From NCBI GenBank assembly GCA_963753585.1, contig CAVWCU010000001.1, positions 1,736,001 to 1,800,000 of the forward strand: 64,000 nt of DNA, in the 5' to 3' direction. Source of the stretch: VRUE01 sp963753585 (lineage in GTDB: Bacteria; Actinomycetota; Thermoleophilia; Solirubrobacterales; 70-9). The first letter of the stretch is position 1. The number at the start of each line of letters is the position of its first letter. The notes below the pieces were generated by a model. It did no database searches. It saw only the letters and a program-made list of their open reading frames with translations, and was not told where the DNA came from. Shown here one piece after another: positions 41,215 to 50,445 of this stretch. A program made the translations under genes and the position numbers.

Positions 41215-41826
41215 ATGCCCTCCGCGCGACCCAAACCGGCCGAAAGGCGCAGCCGCGGCGAGGGCACCCGCGAGCGCCTGCTGAACGCCGCGGTCGAGCT
41301 GCTTGAGGAGGGCGGATACGCGGCCGCCTCGGTGGCGGCGATCACCGAGCGCGCCGGCGTCGCCGCCGGCGCTCTGTACAGGCACTTCCCCTCGAAGGCG
41401 GAGCTGTTCGTCGAGGTCTTCCGCACGATGGCGGAGGACGCGCTGGTCCACCTCCGCGAGGCGAGCGCGGTTCCCGGCAAGGCGGCCGACAAGCTCGACG
41501 CGATCGTGCGCGAGTTCACCAGTAGCTCGCTGAGCCAGCCGCGGCTCGCCTGGGCGCTCGGGTACGAGCCGGTCGACCCGCTCGTCGACGCCGAGCGGCT
41601 CGCCTACCGCCAGACCTACCGCGAGCGGCTCGCCGAACTGCTGCGGCGCGGCATCGAGGCGGGCGAGCTGCCCGCGCAGGACGCCGAGCTGACGGCGGCC
41701 TCGCTGATCGGCGCGATCAGCGAGGCCCTGGTCGGCCCGCTCTCACCCGTGCGCGACGAGCGGGTCTCCACCGAGAAGACCATCGCCGCGATCTCGGCCT
41801 TCTGTCGGCGCGCCGTCGGCGCGTAG
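41215..41826 (+). CDS. TetR-family transcriptional regulator
   Basis: 203 residues. N-terminal HTH (RERLLNAAVELLEEGGYAAA, VAAITERAGVAAGALYRHF) and a helical ligand domain. It lies six bases after the FtsX permease gene and probably represses the exporter in response to its substrate. The first 15 residues are basic and may be disordered. Confidence 0.9.
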   Translation: MPSARPKPAERRSRGEGTRERLLNAAVELLEEGGYAAASVAAITERAGVAAGALYRHFPSKAELFVEVFRTMAEDALVHLREASAVPGKAADKLDAIVREFTSSSLSQPRLAWALGYEPVDPLVDAERLAYRQTYRERLAELLRRGIEAGELPAQDAELTAASLIGAISEALVGPLSPVRDERVSTEKTIAAISAFCRRAVGA

Positions 41827-41829
41827 GCC

Positions 41830-41878
41830 GGCGACTGAATGTTTGACCACCCCATAGGTGGGTCAAACGTTCAGTCGC
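41830..41878. terminator. Bidirectional terminator hairpin
   Basis: GGCGACTGAATGTTTGACCACC (41830-41851) pairs with GGGTCAAACGTTCAGTCGCC (41859-41878) with one mismatch. It follows the TetR stop and overlaps the end of the convergent TauE/SafE gene. It could also serve as a TetR operator by its symmetry, but its position suggests termination. Confidence 0.65.
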
Positions 41879-42245
41879 CTTGAGGTGCCAGCGCGCGGCG
41901 GACGAGGCCGTAGGCGATGAAGAGGGCGAGGGCGGCGAAGGAGAGTTCCAGCGCTCGCTGGGAAAGCTCGTTCGCCACCGCGACGCCGATCAGCACGCCG
42001 AGCGGGGAGAGGGCGCCGATCACGGCGGCGTCGCGCAGGTTGACGTTGCCGTAGGAGCGCTGACGGTAGGTCCCGACCAGGGCAACGATGACGATCATCA
42101 GCAGCGACGTCGACTCGCCCTCGATCTGCGAGAGACCGAGGAAGAGCGTCAGCGCCGGCACGAAGAGGACGCCGCCGCCGACGCCGACCAGCCCGCCGGC
42201 GAGGCCGCCGGCGAGCGCGATCAGGATCGCGAAGAGCTCGTCCAT
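41871..42245 (-). CDS. Half-size TauE/SafE membrane protein (second half)
   Basis: 124 residues, three to four hydrophobic segments; the sequence GGLVGVGGGVLFVPALTL carries the family's glycine-rich motif. TauE/SafE anion exporters usually have about 250 residues made of two such repeats. Here the upstream gene encodes the other repeat, joined by an ATGA overlap, so the two halves probably form a heterodimer. Substrate (sulfite, sulfonate or other anion) unknown. Confidence 0.82.
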   Translation of the reverse strand: MDELFAILIALAGGLAGGLVGVGGGVLFVPALTLFLGLSQIEGESTSLLMIVIVALVGTYRQRSYGNVNLRDAAVIGALSPLGVLIGVAVANELSQRALELSFAALALFIAYGLVRRALAPQGD

Positions 42246-42628
42246 CAGAAGAAGATCAGCTCGATCGCGATCGCGACCAGGAGGCCGGCGAAGAGCAGCG
42301 AGATCGCCCGCTGGGGGATGCGCTGCTGGATAGCCGTCCCGGCGATGACCCCGATCACCGCGGGGATCGAGAGCCAGAGACCGGTGAGGACGTGGACGTT
42401 GCCGTAGATCCCACCCTGGGCGAGCGCCCCGAGCAGGCCGATCAGGACGATCGCGGCGAGGCTGGTGCCGGTGGCGAGGCGCTCTCCGTAGGCGAACCAG
42501 AAGATCAGCAGGGGCACGATGACCGTGCCGCCGCCGACGCCGAAGAGGCCGCTGAAGATCCCCGCCAGGGTGCCGATCGCGGCGAGCTTGAGCAGGCGGT
42601 GGGGGGGCAGCGCGGGGTCCGGGGCCAT
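42245..42628 (-). CDS. Half-size TauE/SafE membrane protein (first half)
   Basis: 127 residues with GIFSGLFGVGGGTVIVPLLIFW, the same glycine-rich motif as the downstream half. Three to four hydrophobic segments and a basic N-terminus. Its stop and the start of the next gene share ATGA, so a one-base change could have split an ancestral fused gene or the split may be ancestral. Divergent from the trehalose phosphatase gene. Confidence 0.82.
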   Translation of the reverse strand: MAPDPALPPHRLLKLAAIGTLAGIFSGLFGVGGGTVIVPLLIFWFAYGERLATGTSLAAIVLIGLLGALAQGGIYGNVHVLTGLWLSIPAVIGVIAGTAIQQRIPQRAISLLFAGLLVAIAIELIFF

Positions 42629-42649
42629 CGTGCCGCGATACTAGATGCC

Positions 42650-43470
42650 GTGTCCGCCGAAGCCGAGACAGGGGCCGGCGCATGGCGCTCCGCACTGGAG
42701 TCGCTGCGAGTCGAGCCCGGAGCGGACGGCGATCCTCACCGACGTCGACGGAACCCTGGCTCCGATCGTCGAGCGACCGGAGCAAGCGGCGGTGCCGGCG
42801 CGAGCGAGCGAGCTGCTGGAGGCCCTGAGCGGCCGCTTTGGTCTCCTCGGCTGCATCTCCGGGCGCCAGGCGCTGGAGGCTCGCCGCCTGGTTGGGGTCG
42901 AGGGCATCGCCTACGCCGGCAACCACGGCTTCGAGCTGCTGATGCCGGGCGAGGCCGAGCCGCAGCTCGACCCGGCCGTGGCTGGGCGGGAGCGGGACGC
43001 CGCCGAGTTCCTCGCCGGCGCTGCGAGGGGAGGAACTGGACGTGGCCGGCCTGCGCCGCGAGGACAAGGGCCCGATCCAGGCGCTGCACTGGCGTGGCGC
43101 CGGGGATGAGCCGGCGGCCGAGGCCCGTGCCCACGAGATCGCGGCCGAGGCCGGCCGGCAGGGGCTGGAACCGCGCTGGGGCCGCAAGGTCCTGGAGCTG
43201 CGCCCAGTCGGAGGGGGCGGCAAGGACGCGGCGGTGGCCGCGTTGCTTGCCGACCGCGACATCGCCGTCGCGGTCTACGCGGGAGACGACCGCACCGACC
43301 TCGACGCCTTCCGCCGCCTGCGCGAGCTGTGCGACGAAGACCGGCTGGCGACGGCGCTCTGCATCGGCGTCATCTCCCCCGAGGCTCCGCCGGAGCTGGC
43401 CGAGGAGTCCGACCTCACGGTCGACGGCCCCGCTGGCTGGATCGCCCTTCTCGAGGAACTGGCCGAGTAG
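42650..43470 (+). CDS. otsB: Trehalose-6-phosphate phosphatase (two frame breaks)
   Basis: About 270 residues when joined. HAD motif 1 TDVDGTLAPIVERP with the nucleophile Asp, GCISGRQALEARRLVG (motif 2 region), YAGNHGFELL, GRKVLELRPVGGGGKDAAVAAL (motif 3 Lys) and AGDDRTDLDAFRRL (motif 4 Asp pair) are all present. Frame changes near 42715 and 43025. The start is uncertain (GTG 42650 or ATG 42645, in different frames). It removes phosphate from trehalose-6-phosphate. No OtsA gene is next to it here. Confidence 0.85.
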
Positions 43471-43472
43471 CG

Positions 43473-43985
43473 ATGCCCTACACGGACCTGTTGAGAGTCA
43501 CCGTCCTGCTCACCGGCGCCGAGGCCACCGCCCTGGCCGCTGTAACCGCCGTCGCCACCAATCGCGACAGCGACGCCACGACCCTGATCGTCGCCGGCAC
43601 CTGGTGGCTCCTGGCCCTCCTCGTCGGGCTCTACCTGGGTCGGCCCGCCCGCGCCACCGACGCCCTCCGCGACGCCCTCGCCCAGGCCCGCACCGCAACC
43701 TCCCTCCCTCCCGAGACCCCGGCAAGGATCGCCTTCACGCGCCTCTGGCCGATCGCCCTGACCGCGATCGCCGCCGGAGCCCTCGGCATCTTCTTCCCCG
43801 GAGTCGCCGCCGTAGGCGCCGGCTACGCCCTGCTGGTCTCCCTCGCCTGGCACACCCGAGAGGCCGCGGTGCTGGCGATAGAGCAGCGCGACGGGGTCCG
43901 GTTTTACGTGGTCCCCAACTCGGCCTTCCGCCCGATACAGCTGGTGCGAACCCCTGGCCTGCGCAGCAGCCGGCGACATGGCTGA
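43473..43985 (+). CDS. Hypothetical membrane protein
   Basis: 170 residues with about four hydrophobic segments (LLTGAEATALAAVTAVAT, LIVAGTWWLLALLVGLYLG, RLWPIALTAIAAGALGIFF, AAVGAGYALLVSLAW) and a cytoplasmic C-terminal tail ending VRFYVVPNSAFRPIQLVRTPG. No family recognised. It starts three bases after the trehalose phosphatase stop and is probably in the same transcript. Confidence 0.7.
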   Translation: MPYTDLLRVTVLLTGAEATALAAVTAVATNRDSDATTLIVAGTWWLLALLVGLYLGRPARATDALRDALAQARTATSLPPETPARIAFTRLWPIALTAIAAGALGIFFPGVAAVGAGYALLVSLAWHTREAAVLAIEQRDGVRFYVVPNSAFRPIQLVRTPGLRSSRRHG

Positions 43986-44019
43986 CTGGGTTTTGCGCCT
44001 AAGGGGTAGCGTGATCTCG

Positions 44020-44697
44020 ATGAACCGCCGCTCGCTTGCACCGCTCGCAACCGTCCTCGTCACCCTGCTGCTCCTTCCCGTCTCTGCTTCAGCCCAGGGC
44101 ACGATCTCCGTCAGGGGCTCGGCGACGCAGAAGGTGCCGAACGACACCGCCTCCCTCGGCTTCTCCGTAAGCAAGGAACGGAAGACCCGGCAGGCGGCTC
44201 TGCGGATCGTGGCCGTGCGCCTGCGGGCCGTGATCGCGGTGGTTCAGGCAACTCCCGGCATCGACCCCGGCGACGTCACCACCGGCCCGATCTCGGTGCG
44301 CAAGGTGACCAGGGGCAAACTCACGATCTACCGCGCATCGGAGGGGATCGGGGTGATCCTGCACCAGCCCGAGCGGGCCGGAGAGCTCGTCAGCGCCGCG
44401 GTCGCGGCAGGTGCAACCGGAACGCGGGGCCCCAACTTCTTCGCCGGCAATCCCGACCTCGCCTACAACAACACCCTGCTGGCGGCCTTTGACCAGGCGA
44501 AGGGCAAGGCGGCTGCCCTAGCCGCGCGAGCCGGAGCCACCCTCGGACCAGCGATCAGCATCGAAGAAGCCACCGAAGTCGTACCCACGGAGCGCGCCGA
44601 TGCCAAGGGACCTCAATCCACAGCGCCGGCTCCGCCCGCCAAGCCCGGCGCCTCGACGGTAACCGCCACCGTTCGCGTCATCTTCGCGCTGGAATAA
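44020..44697 (+). CDS. Secreted SIMPL-domain protein (DUF541)
   Basis: 225 residues with a signal peptide (LATVLVTLLLLPVSASA). The mature protein starts GTISVRGSATQKVPNDTASLGFSVS, the hallmark of SIMPL (DUF541) proteins, and ends with a Val/Thr-rich strand. ATG 44020 is used rather than upstream in-frame starts because it gives a clean signal peptide. Role in the envelope is unknown. Confidence 0.88.
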   Translation: MNRRSLAPLATVLVTLLLLPVSASAQGTISVRGSATQKVPNDTASLGFSVSKERKTRQAALRIVAVRLRAVIAVVQATPGIDPGDVTTGPISVRKVTRGKLTIYRASEGIGVILHQPERAGELVSAAVAAGATGTRGPNFFAGNPDLAYNNTLLAAFDQAKGKAAALAARAGATLGPAISIEEATEVVPTERADAKGPQSTAPAPPAKPGASTVTATVRVIFALE

Positions 44698-44720
44698 GCA
44701 CTGCTCGCGGGTCGCTGCGC

Positions 44721-46445
44721 CTACCCCTTGGTCAGCTTCTTGAACTCCCGCCACCCACGAGTATTCGCGACGTCCTGGGGAGTCAGCCACGCCCTCCGGG
44801 CGGTAGCCACCGCGTAGGCCATGTTGTTCAGCGTCTCGACCCCATGGGCGTCGGTGTTGAGGATGATCGTCACCCCGGCTTCCGCGGCGAGGCGGGCGTG
44901 GTGCTCGGAGAGGTCGCGGCGGTTGGGGTTGCCGTTGATCTCCAGCATCGTGCCGGTGCGGGCAGCGGCCTCGACCACGGCTTCGACGTCGATGCCGTAG
45001 GGCTCGCGGCGGCCGAGCAGGCGACCGGTGAGGTGGCCGATGCAGTCAACGTGGGGGTTCTCGATCGCTGCCAGCACGCGGGCGGTCATCTCCTTCTCGG
45101 AGATCGCGAATGAGGTGTGGATGCTGGCCACCACCCAGTCGAGCGCGTCGAGCAGGTCGTCGGGGTAGTCGAGGGCGCCGTCGAGGTCGATGTTGACCTC
45201 CGAGCCGGCGAGCAGGCGGAAGCCGCGCTTGCCCTCGTTCCAGGCCTCGATCTCGGCGATCCGCTCCCAGAGCCGCTCGGCGGTGACGTGGTCGCCGAAG
45301 CCGTGGCTGGCGGAGTGGTCGGTGATCGCCATGTACGCGTAGCCGCGGTCGCGCCCGGCCTCGGCCATCTCCTCGAGCGTGTTGCGGCCATCGGAGAGGG
45401 TCGTGTGCGAGTGAAGGTCGCCACGAATGTCGTCGAGCGAGACGAGGTCGGGGAGCTTTCCCTCCCGCGCCGCCTTCAGCTCCCCCCTGCCCTCGCGCAG
45501 CTCGGGCTCGACGTAGGCGTAGCCGAGACGCTCGTAGACGGCCTCCTCGGTCGAGCAGAGCTCGACCTCGCCGCTCTCGACCTCGGCGATCCCGTGCTCG
45601 GAGACCGAGAGGCCGCGTGCCACCGCCTCCTCGCGCAGCTGGACGTTGTGGGCGGCGGACCCGGTGAAGTGCTGGAGCAGGTTGCCGAAGGCCTCCGGCG
45701 CGACGATGCGCAGGTCGACGGAGACCCCGTTCTGGGTCTGCGCCCGCACCCCGTTCGGCCCGGGTTTCCCCGCCGCGGCGACCAGCGGGCTGGCGAGCAG
45801 GTGCTCGGCCAGGGCCTGCGGCTCCTTCGCGGTCGCGATCAGGTCGATGTCCTTGCAGGTGTCGGCCCAGCGCCGCACCGAGCCGGCGACCTCGACTTGG
45901 TCGGCGGCCGAATGCTCGCGCAGCGACCGCGCCAACTCCTCGGCGATCGGGCGCGCCATCGAGAGCAGCACCCGGCCGCTGCCCTCGCCGGGCTCGCCGA
46001 GGCGCTCGAGCCCGGCGAGAACGTTCTCCTCCACCTTCTCCCCCAGACCCTTGAGCTCGCGGATGCGCTGTTCCTCGGCCGCCTTTCTGAGATCGTCGAG
46101 CGTGGCGACGCCGAGCTCCTCGAAGAGGCGCCGCGCGGTCTTCGCCCCCAGTCCCTGCACCCGCGTCACCTCGACCAGCGAGGGCGGGTACTTCGCCTTT
46201 AGCTTCACCGCCGCGGGGATCTCGCCGGTCTCGATCAGCGCGTCGATCTTTTCGGCAAGCGTCTTGCCGACGCCAGGGACCTCCGTCGCCCGTCCGGCGG
46301 CGGCGAGGTCGGCGACCGAGACCGGACTTTCGCGGATTGCCTTCGCTGCCGCGCCGTAGGCGAGGACCCTGTATTTGACCGCTCCGTCAAGCTCGTAGAG
46401 GGTGCCCAGCTCGTCGAGGGCGGCGGCGATCTCAGCGTTGGTCAC
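44721..46445 (-). CDS. polX: DNA polymerase/3'-5' exonuclease PolX
   Basis: 574 residues. N-terminal helix-hairpin-helix repeats (EVPGVGKTLAEKI, VQGLGAKTARRLF, LKGLGEKVEENV), nucleotidyltransferase palm with AGSVRRWADTCKDIDLI and third Asp in SVDLRIV, and a C-terminal PHP domain (DLHSHTTLSDG, ITDHSASHG, GSEVNIDLDG, CIGHLTGR, NTDAHG) with all metal ligands. Repair polymerase with intrinsic proofreading. Complete; diverges from thioredoxin and converges on the SIMPL gene. Confidence 0.95.
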   Translation of the reverse strand: MTNAEIAAALDELGTLYELDGAVKYRVLAYGAAAKAIRESPVSVADLAAAGRATEVPGVGKTLAEKIDALIETGEIPAAVKLKAKYPPSLVEVTRVQGLGAKTARRLFEELGVATLDDLRKAAEEQRIRELKGLGEKVEENVLAGLERLGEPGEGSGRVLLSMARPIAEELARSLREHSAADQVEVAGSVRRWADTCKDIDLIATAKEPQALAEHLLASPLVAAAGKPGPNGVRAQTQNGVSVDLRIVAPEAFGNLLQHFTGSAAHNVQLREEAVARGLSVSEHGIAEVESGEVELCSTEEAVYERLGYAYVEPELREGRGELKAAREGKLPDLVSLDDIRGDLHSHTTLSDGRNTLEEMAEAGRDRGYAYMAITDHSASHGFGDHVTAERLWERIAEIEAWNEGKRGFRLLAGSEVNIDLDGALDYPDDLLDALDWVVASIHTSFAISEKEMTARVLAAIENPHVDCIGHLTGRLLGRREPYGIDVEAVVEAAARTGTMLEINGNPNRRDLSEHHARLAAEAGVTIILNTDAHGVETLNNMAYAVATARRAWLTPQDVANTRGWREFKKLTKG

Positions 46446-46485
46446 CCCTGCAAGCTAGCGAGCGCCCGCGTCAGACGGACGTCGC

Positions 46486-46502
46486 TATACTTTCTGAAGT
46501 AT
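46486..46502. promoter_or_regulatory. Promoter-like TATACT overlapping palindrome ATACTT-N4-AAGTAT
   Basis: A consensus-like -10 hexamer TATACT (46486-46491) is embedded in an exact 6-bp inverted repeat (46487-46502), 38 bases before the thioredoxin start. This layout suggests a dimeric regulator controlling thioredoxin or polX. No clear -35 was identified. Confidence 0.4.
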
Positions 46503-46539
46503 TGAGCGCTGAACCACGATCCCCAGGAGACCGATTCCA

Positions 46540-46866
46540 GTGACAGGCAAGCTCCACGACGTGACCGACGCCACCTTCAAGTCCGAGGTCCTCGAGGCCG
46601 ACGGGCCCGTCCTCGTCGACTTCTGGGCCCCCTGGTGCGGGCCGTGCCGCGTCGTCCACCCAGTGCTGGAGGAGATGGACGCCGAGCGCGACGACCTGAA
46701 GATCGTTAGCGTCAACGTCGACGAGAACCAGCAGACGGCCGCTCAGTACGAGGTCCTCTCGATCCCGACCCTGCTCCTCTTCAAGGACGGGGCGATTGCG
46801 AAGAAAGTCGTCGGCGCGATGCCAAAGCGGCGCCTCGAGGCCGAGCTCGAGCCGGCGCTCGCCTAG
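46540..46866 (+). CDS. trxA: Thioredoxin
   Basis: 108 residues, classical thioredoxin fold. WAPWCGPCR active site at residues 28-36, cis-Pro in SIPTLLLF. GTG 46540 gives the expected N-terminus. It reduces protein disulphides in the cytosol. The tautomerase gene follows after 23 bases. Confidence 0.95.
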   Translation: MTGKLHDVTDATFKSEVLEADGPVLVDFWAPWCGPCRVVHPVLEEMDAERDDLKIVSVNVDENQQTAAQYEVLSIPTLLLFKDGAIAKKVVGAMPKRRLEAELEPALA

Positions 46867-46889
46867 CGGGCGAGCGGAGAGCGGTTCCG

Positions 46890-47075
46890 ATGCCCTTCGT
46901 TCAAGTCCACTGGTTCGAGGGACGATCCGACGAGCAGAAGGCGGAGATCGCCAAGCGGATCGAAGCGGCGCTGGTCGAGGTGGCCGGCGCTGCCCCCGAG
47001 CACTGCTGGGTGAAGTTCTCCGATACGAAGAAGACCGACTTCATCATCGGTGAGGCGGAGGGCCAGTCTCAGTAG
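46890..47075 (+). CDS. 4-Oxalocrotonate tautomerase-family protein
   Basis: 61 residues, typical length. Starts MPFVQVHWFEGRS, so the N-terminal Pro1 that acts as base after Met removal is present; an internal EHCWVKFSD matches the family. Physiological substrate unknown. Last gene of the thioredoxin transcript before a bidirectional terminator. Confidence 0.85.
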   Translation: MPFVQVHWFEGRSDEQKAEIAKRIEAALVEVAGAAPEHCWVKFSDTKKTDFIIGEAEGQSQ

Positions 47076-47086
47076 GCCTCCGCTTA

Positions 47087-47139
47087 ACTTTTTCGCGAGG
47101 ACGCGGCCTATCGGCCGCGCCTGAGAAACGCGAAAAAGT
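47087..47139. terminator. Bidirectional terminator
   Basis: ACTTTTTCGCG (47087-47097) and CGCGAAAAAGT (47129-47139) pair exactly around an inner CGCGGCC/GGCCGCG hairpin; T-runs at both outer edges serve both strands. It lies between the tautomerase and isoleucyl-tRNA synthetase stops. Confidence 0.75.
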
Positions 47140-47154
47140 ACAAGACGCTCCGAC

Positions 47155-50100
47155 CTACTGAGACTGGCCCTGAGCACGCGTAACGGCGATGTTCAGGTCG
47201 CGACCATCGACCCGGACAACAGGGCCGTCGGAAGCTTTGTAAGAAATGGAGGTGGCCAGGACCTCACCGGCGATGTAGGGCTCGTGGGCGCGGGCGGCGG
47301 CGATGAGATCGTCGTCGCCGCCGAGGCTGAGCTCGATGCGGTCGGAGATGTCGAGGCCGGCGGCCTTGCGGGCGTTTTGGACCGCGTGGACGATCTCGCG
47401 GGCGAGGCCCTCGCGGCGCAGCTCGTCGTCGAGCTCGAGCTGCAGGGCGACCGCGTGGCCGGCCTCGGCCTCGACCTCGTAGCCGTCCAGCGGCTGCAAG
47501 GCGAGGGTGACCTCGTCGGGACCGATCGTGTGCTCGTCGCCGTCGACGTTGATGCCGACCTCGCCGCCGTCGGCCATCACCTTGGCAACGTGGACGGGGT
47601 CGAGCGACTCGACCGCAGCGGCGACCTGCGGCATGCGCTTGCCGAACCGCGGGCCGAGCGCCCGGTAGTTGGGCTTGACCGCGTAGCTGACCAGGTCGGC
47701 CTCTTCGGAGACGAAGTCGAGCTCCTTGACGTTGAGCTCGGCGGTGACCAGGTCGGCGCGGGCCTCGATCGCCTCGCGCTCGGCGTCGTTGGCGACGATC
47801 ACTGCCCGGCGCAGCGGCTGGCGCACCTTGGCCTTGGCCTGGGCACGGGCGGCGCGGCCGAGCTCGACGGTGAGTCGCACCGCCTCCATCGCGGCCTCGA
47901 GCTCGGGGTCGGCGAGGGCCGGGTCGGGCAGCGGGAAGTCGCGAAGGTGGACCGAGTCGGGCAACTCGCCCAGCTCTTCGCCCTCGCCGCCCGCCAGGTT
48001 GAGGTGGATCTCGTCGGCGAGGAAGGGGACAAAGGGCGCCAGCATGGCCGCCGTCTCCAGCAGGCAGTGGCGCAGGGTGGCGAAGGCGGCCCGGTCGCCC
48101 TCCCAGAAGCGGCGCCGCGAGAGCCTCACGTACCAGTTGGAGAGCTCCTCGACGTACTCGGCGATCGCCCGCCCCGCCGCGGTGCAGTCGAACTCGTCCA
48201 TGCGCTCGCGCACGGTGGCGATCGTGGACTGGAGCTTGGAGAGGGCCCAGCGGTCGAGGTCCTCCATCTCGCTGACTTCGCCTTTGTGGTCGCTATTCGA
48301 CAAGAAAGACGAACTCAGCGGGAAGTCGGCGGGGGTGAGGTTCTCGGCGTTGGCGTAGAGGACCCAGAAGGAGTAGGTGTTCCAGAGGGTGAGCAGGAAC
48401 TGGCGCACCGATTCGCCGACGGTGTCGACCGAGAAGCGGTAGCCCGACCAGGGCTGCTGCGCGGTCAGGTAGTACCAGCGGAAGGCGTCGGCGCCGTGGG
48501 CGTCGATCACCTCCCAGGGCTCGACCACGTTGCCCCTGCTCTTCGACATCTTCTGGCCCTCGGAGTCGAGGATGAGGCCGAGGCAGACGCAGTTGCGGTA
48601 GCTGGAGGTGTCGAAGAGGAGCGTCGACTCGGCCAGGAGCGTGTAGAACCAGCCCCGCGTCTGGTCGATCGCCTCGCAGATGAAGTCGGCGGGGAAGCGC
48701 TCCTCGAACAGCTCCTCGTTCTCGAATGGGTAGTGGAACTGCGCGAAGGGCATCGCGCCGCTGTCGTACCAGGTGTCGATCACCGACTCGACCCGGCGCA
48801 TCTCACCGCCGCAGTCCTCGCAATCGAGCGTCACCTCGTCGATGTGGGGGCGGTGCAGATCCTCTGGCACCTCTCCCCTGGCGCGCTCGCGCAGCTCGGC
48901 GAGCGAGCCGGCGCAGAAGCGGCCGTCGCAGTCGGCGCCCGTGCACTCCCAGATCGGCAACGGCGTCCCCCAGTAGCGGTCGCGCGAGAGTGCCCAGTCG
49001 ACGTTGTTCTCGAGCCACTTGCCGAAGCGCCCGGTCTTGATGTGCTCGGGGTGCCACCCAATCGTCTCGTTGCTGGCGAGCAGGCGATCGCGGACCTGCG
49101 AGGTTGCGACGTACCAGCTCGACTTGGCGTAGTAGAGGAGCGGCGTGCCGCAGCGCCAGCAGTGCGGGTAGGCATGCTCGTAGACCTGCTCGCGGAAGAG
49201 CAGGCCGCGGCGGTCGAGGTCGGCGATCAGGGCCCGGGTGACCTCGGGGTCCTTGACGAACTTGCCCTCGAAGCCCACGACTCGGCCGTCGAACTTCCCG
49301 TCGAGCCCGACCGGGTTGTAGAGCGTGCCGTTGCTGGTCGGGTCGAAGATCCCATTCTCGGCCGCAACCGCGTAGTCGTCCTCGCCGAAGGCCGGGGCGA
49401 TGTGGACCAGGCCGGTGCCGTCCTCGGTGGTGACGAAGTCGCCGGCAACTACCGGGAAGCCACCGGTCTCGCGGTCGTTGAGGTCGAAGACCGGCCCCTT
49501 GTAGTGGCGGCCGACCAGTTCTGACCCGGACAGGCGGTCGAGCACCTCGACGCCCTCGCCAAGCACCTTCTCTACCAGCGACTCGGCGAGGATCAGCGTC
49601 TCCTCGCCGACCCGGGCCCGCACGTAGGTGACATCCGGGGCGACCGCGACCGCGACGTTCCCCGGCAGCGTCCACGGCGTCGTCGTCCAGACCAGCAGCG
49701 ACGCGCCGCTCTCGCTCCCGTCCTCGCCGAGCAGCGGGAAGCGCACGTATATGGAGGGGTCCTCGACGTCTTTGTATCCCAGCGCCACCTCGTGCGAGGA
49801 GAGCGCGGTACCGCAGCGCGGGCAGTAGGGCACGACCTTGTGTCCCTCGTAGAGCCGGCCCTCGTCCCAGAGCCGCTTCAGCGACCACCAGACCGACTCG
49901 ATGTAGGAGTCCTCGAGGGTGACGTAGGGGTCGTCGAGGTCGACCCAAAAGCCGATCCGCTCGGTCAGCCGGTTCCACTCCTCGACGTACTCGAAGACCG
50001 ACTCGCGGCAGCGCGCGTTGAACTCGGCGATGCCGAACTCCTCTATCTCCTGCTTGGAGGAGATGCCGAGCTGCTTCTCGACCTCGAGCTCGACCGGCAG

Positions 50101-50373
50101 GCCGTGGCAGTCCCAGCCGGCCTTGCGCGGGACCCGGTACCCGCACATCGCCTTGTAGCGCGGGTAGATGTCCTTGAAGACGCGGGAGAAGACGTGGTGA
50201 GAACCGGGACGGCCGTTGGCCGTTGGCGGGCCCTCGTAGAAGCTCCAGATCTCCGCCCCCTCGCGCTGGGCGAGCGAGCGGTGGAAGACGTCGCGCTCGC
50301 GCCAGCGCTCGAGCACGCGCTCCTCCAGCTCGGGGAAGGACTGCTTGGCGTCGACGGGTCGGAAGCCGGGCAT
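47155..50373 (-). CDS. ileS: Isoleucyl-tRNA synthetase
   Basis: 1072 residues. GPPTANGRPGSHHVFSR (HIGH-type motif), CP1 editing domain, GQKMSKSRGN (KMSKS), anticodon-binding domain and a long C-terminus without the zinc site of the short type. Length and motifs fit the eukaryote-like type 2 IleRS, often mupirocin resistant. ATG 50373 is the start (MPGFRPVDAKQSFPELEE); the open frame continuing upstream crosses the SDR gene and is not coding. Charges tRNA-Ile with isoleucine. Confidence 0.95.
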   Translation of the reverse strand: MPGFRPVDAKQSFPELEERVLERWRERDVFHRSLAQREGAEIWSFYEGPPTANGRPGSHHVFSRVFKDIYPRYKAMCGYRVPRKAGWDCHGLPVELEVEKQLGISSKQEIEEFGIAEFNARCRESVFEYVEEWNRLTERIGFWVDLDDPYVTLEDSYIESVWWSLKRLWDEGRLYEGHKVVPYCPRCGTALSSHEVALGYKDVEDPSIYVRFPLLGEDGSESGASLLVWTTTPWTLPGNVAVAVAPDVTYVRARVGEETLILAESLVEKVLGEGVEVLDRLSGSELVGRHYKGPVFDLNDRETGGFPVVAGDFVTTEDGTGLVHIAPAFGEDDYAVAAENGIFDPTSNGTLYNPVGLDGKFDGRVVGFEGKFVKDPEVTRALIADLDRRGLLFREQVYEHAYPHCWRCGTPLLYYAKSSWYVATSQVRDRLLASNETIGWHPEHIKTGRFGKWLENNVDWALSRDRYWGTPLPIWECTGADCDGRFCAGSLAELRERARGEVPEDLHRPHIDEVTLDCEDCGGEMRRVESVIDTWYDSGAMPFAQFHYPFENEELFEERFPADFICEAIDQTRGWFYTLLAESTLLFDTSSYRNCVCLGLILDSEGQKMSKSRGNVVEPWEVIDAHGADAFRWYYLTAQQPWSGYRFSVDTVGESVRQFLLTLWNTYSFWVLYANAENLTPADFPLSSSFLSNSDHKGEVSEMEDLDRWALSKLQSTIATVRERMDEFDCTAAGRAIAEYVEELSNWYVRLSRRRFWEGDRAAFATLRHCLLETAAMLAPFVPFLADEIHLNLAGGEGEELGELPDSVHLRDFPLPDPALADPELEAAMEAVRLTVELGRAARAQAKAKVRQPLRRAVIVANDAEREAIEARADLVTAELNVKELDFVSEEADLVSYAVKPNYRALGPRFGKRMPQVAAAVESLDPVHVAKVMADGGEVGINVDGDEHTIGPDEVTLALQPLDGYEVEAEAGHAVALQLELDDELRREGLAREIVHAVQNARKAAGLDISDRIELSLGGDDDLIAAARAHEPYIAGEVLATSISYKASDGPVVRVDGRDLNIAVTRAQGQSQ

Positions 50374-50445
50374 GACGGATGATTCTAGGAGCGGGTACTC
50401 CCGCACCCCATGACGGTCAATCCCGGTACGCAATAGTCTTCCCGC

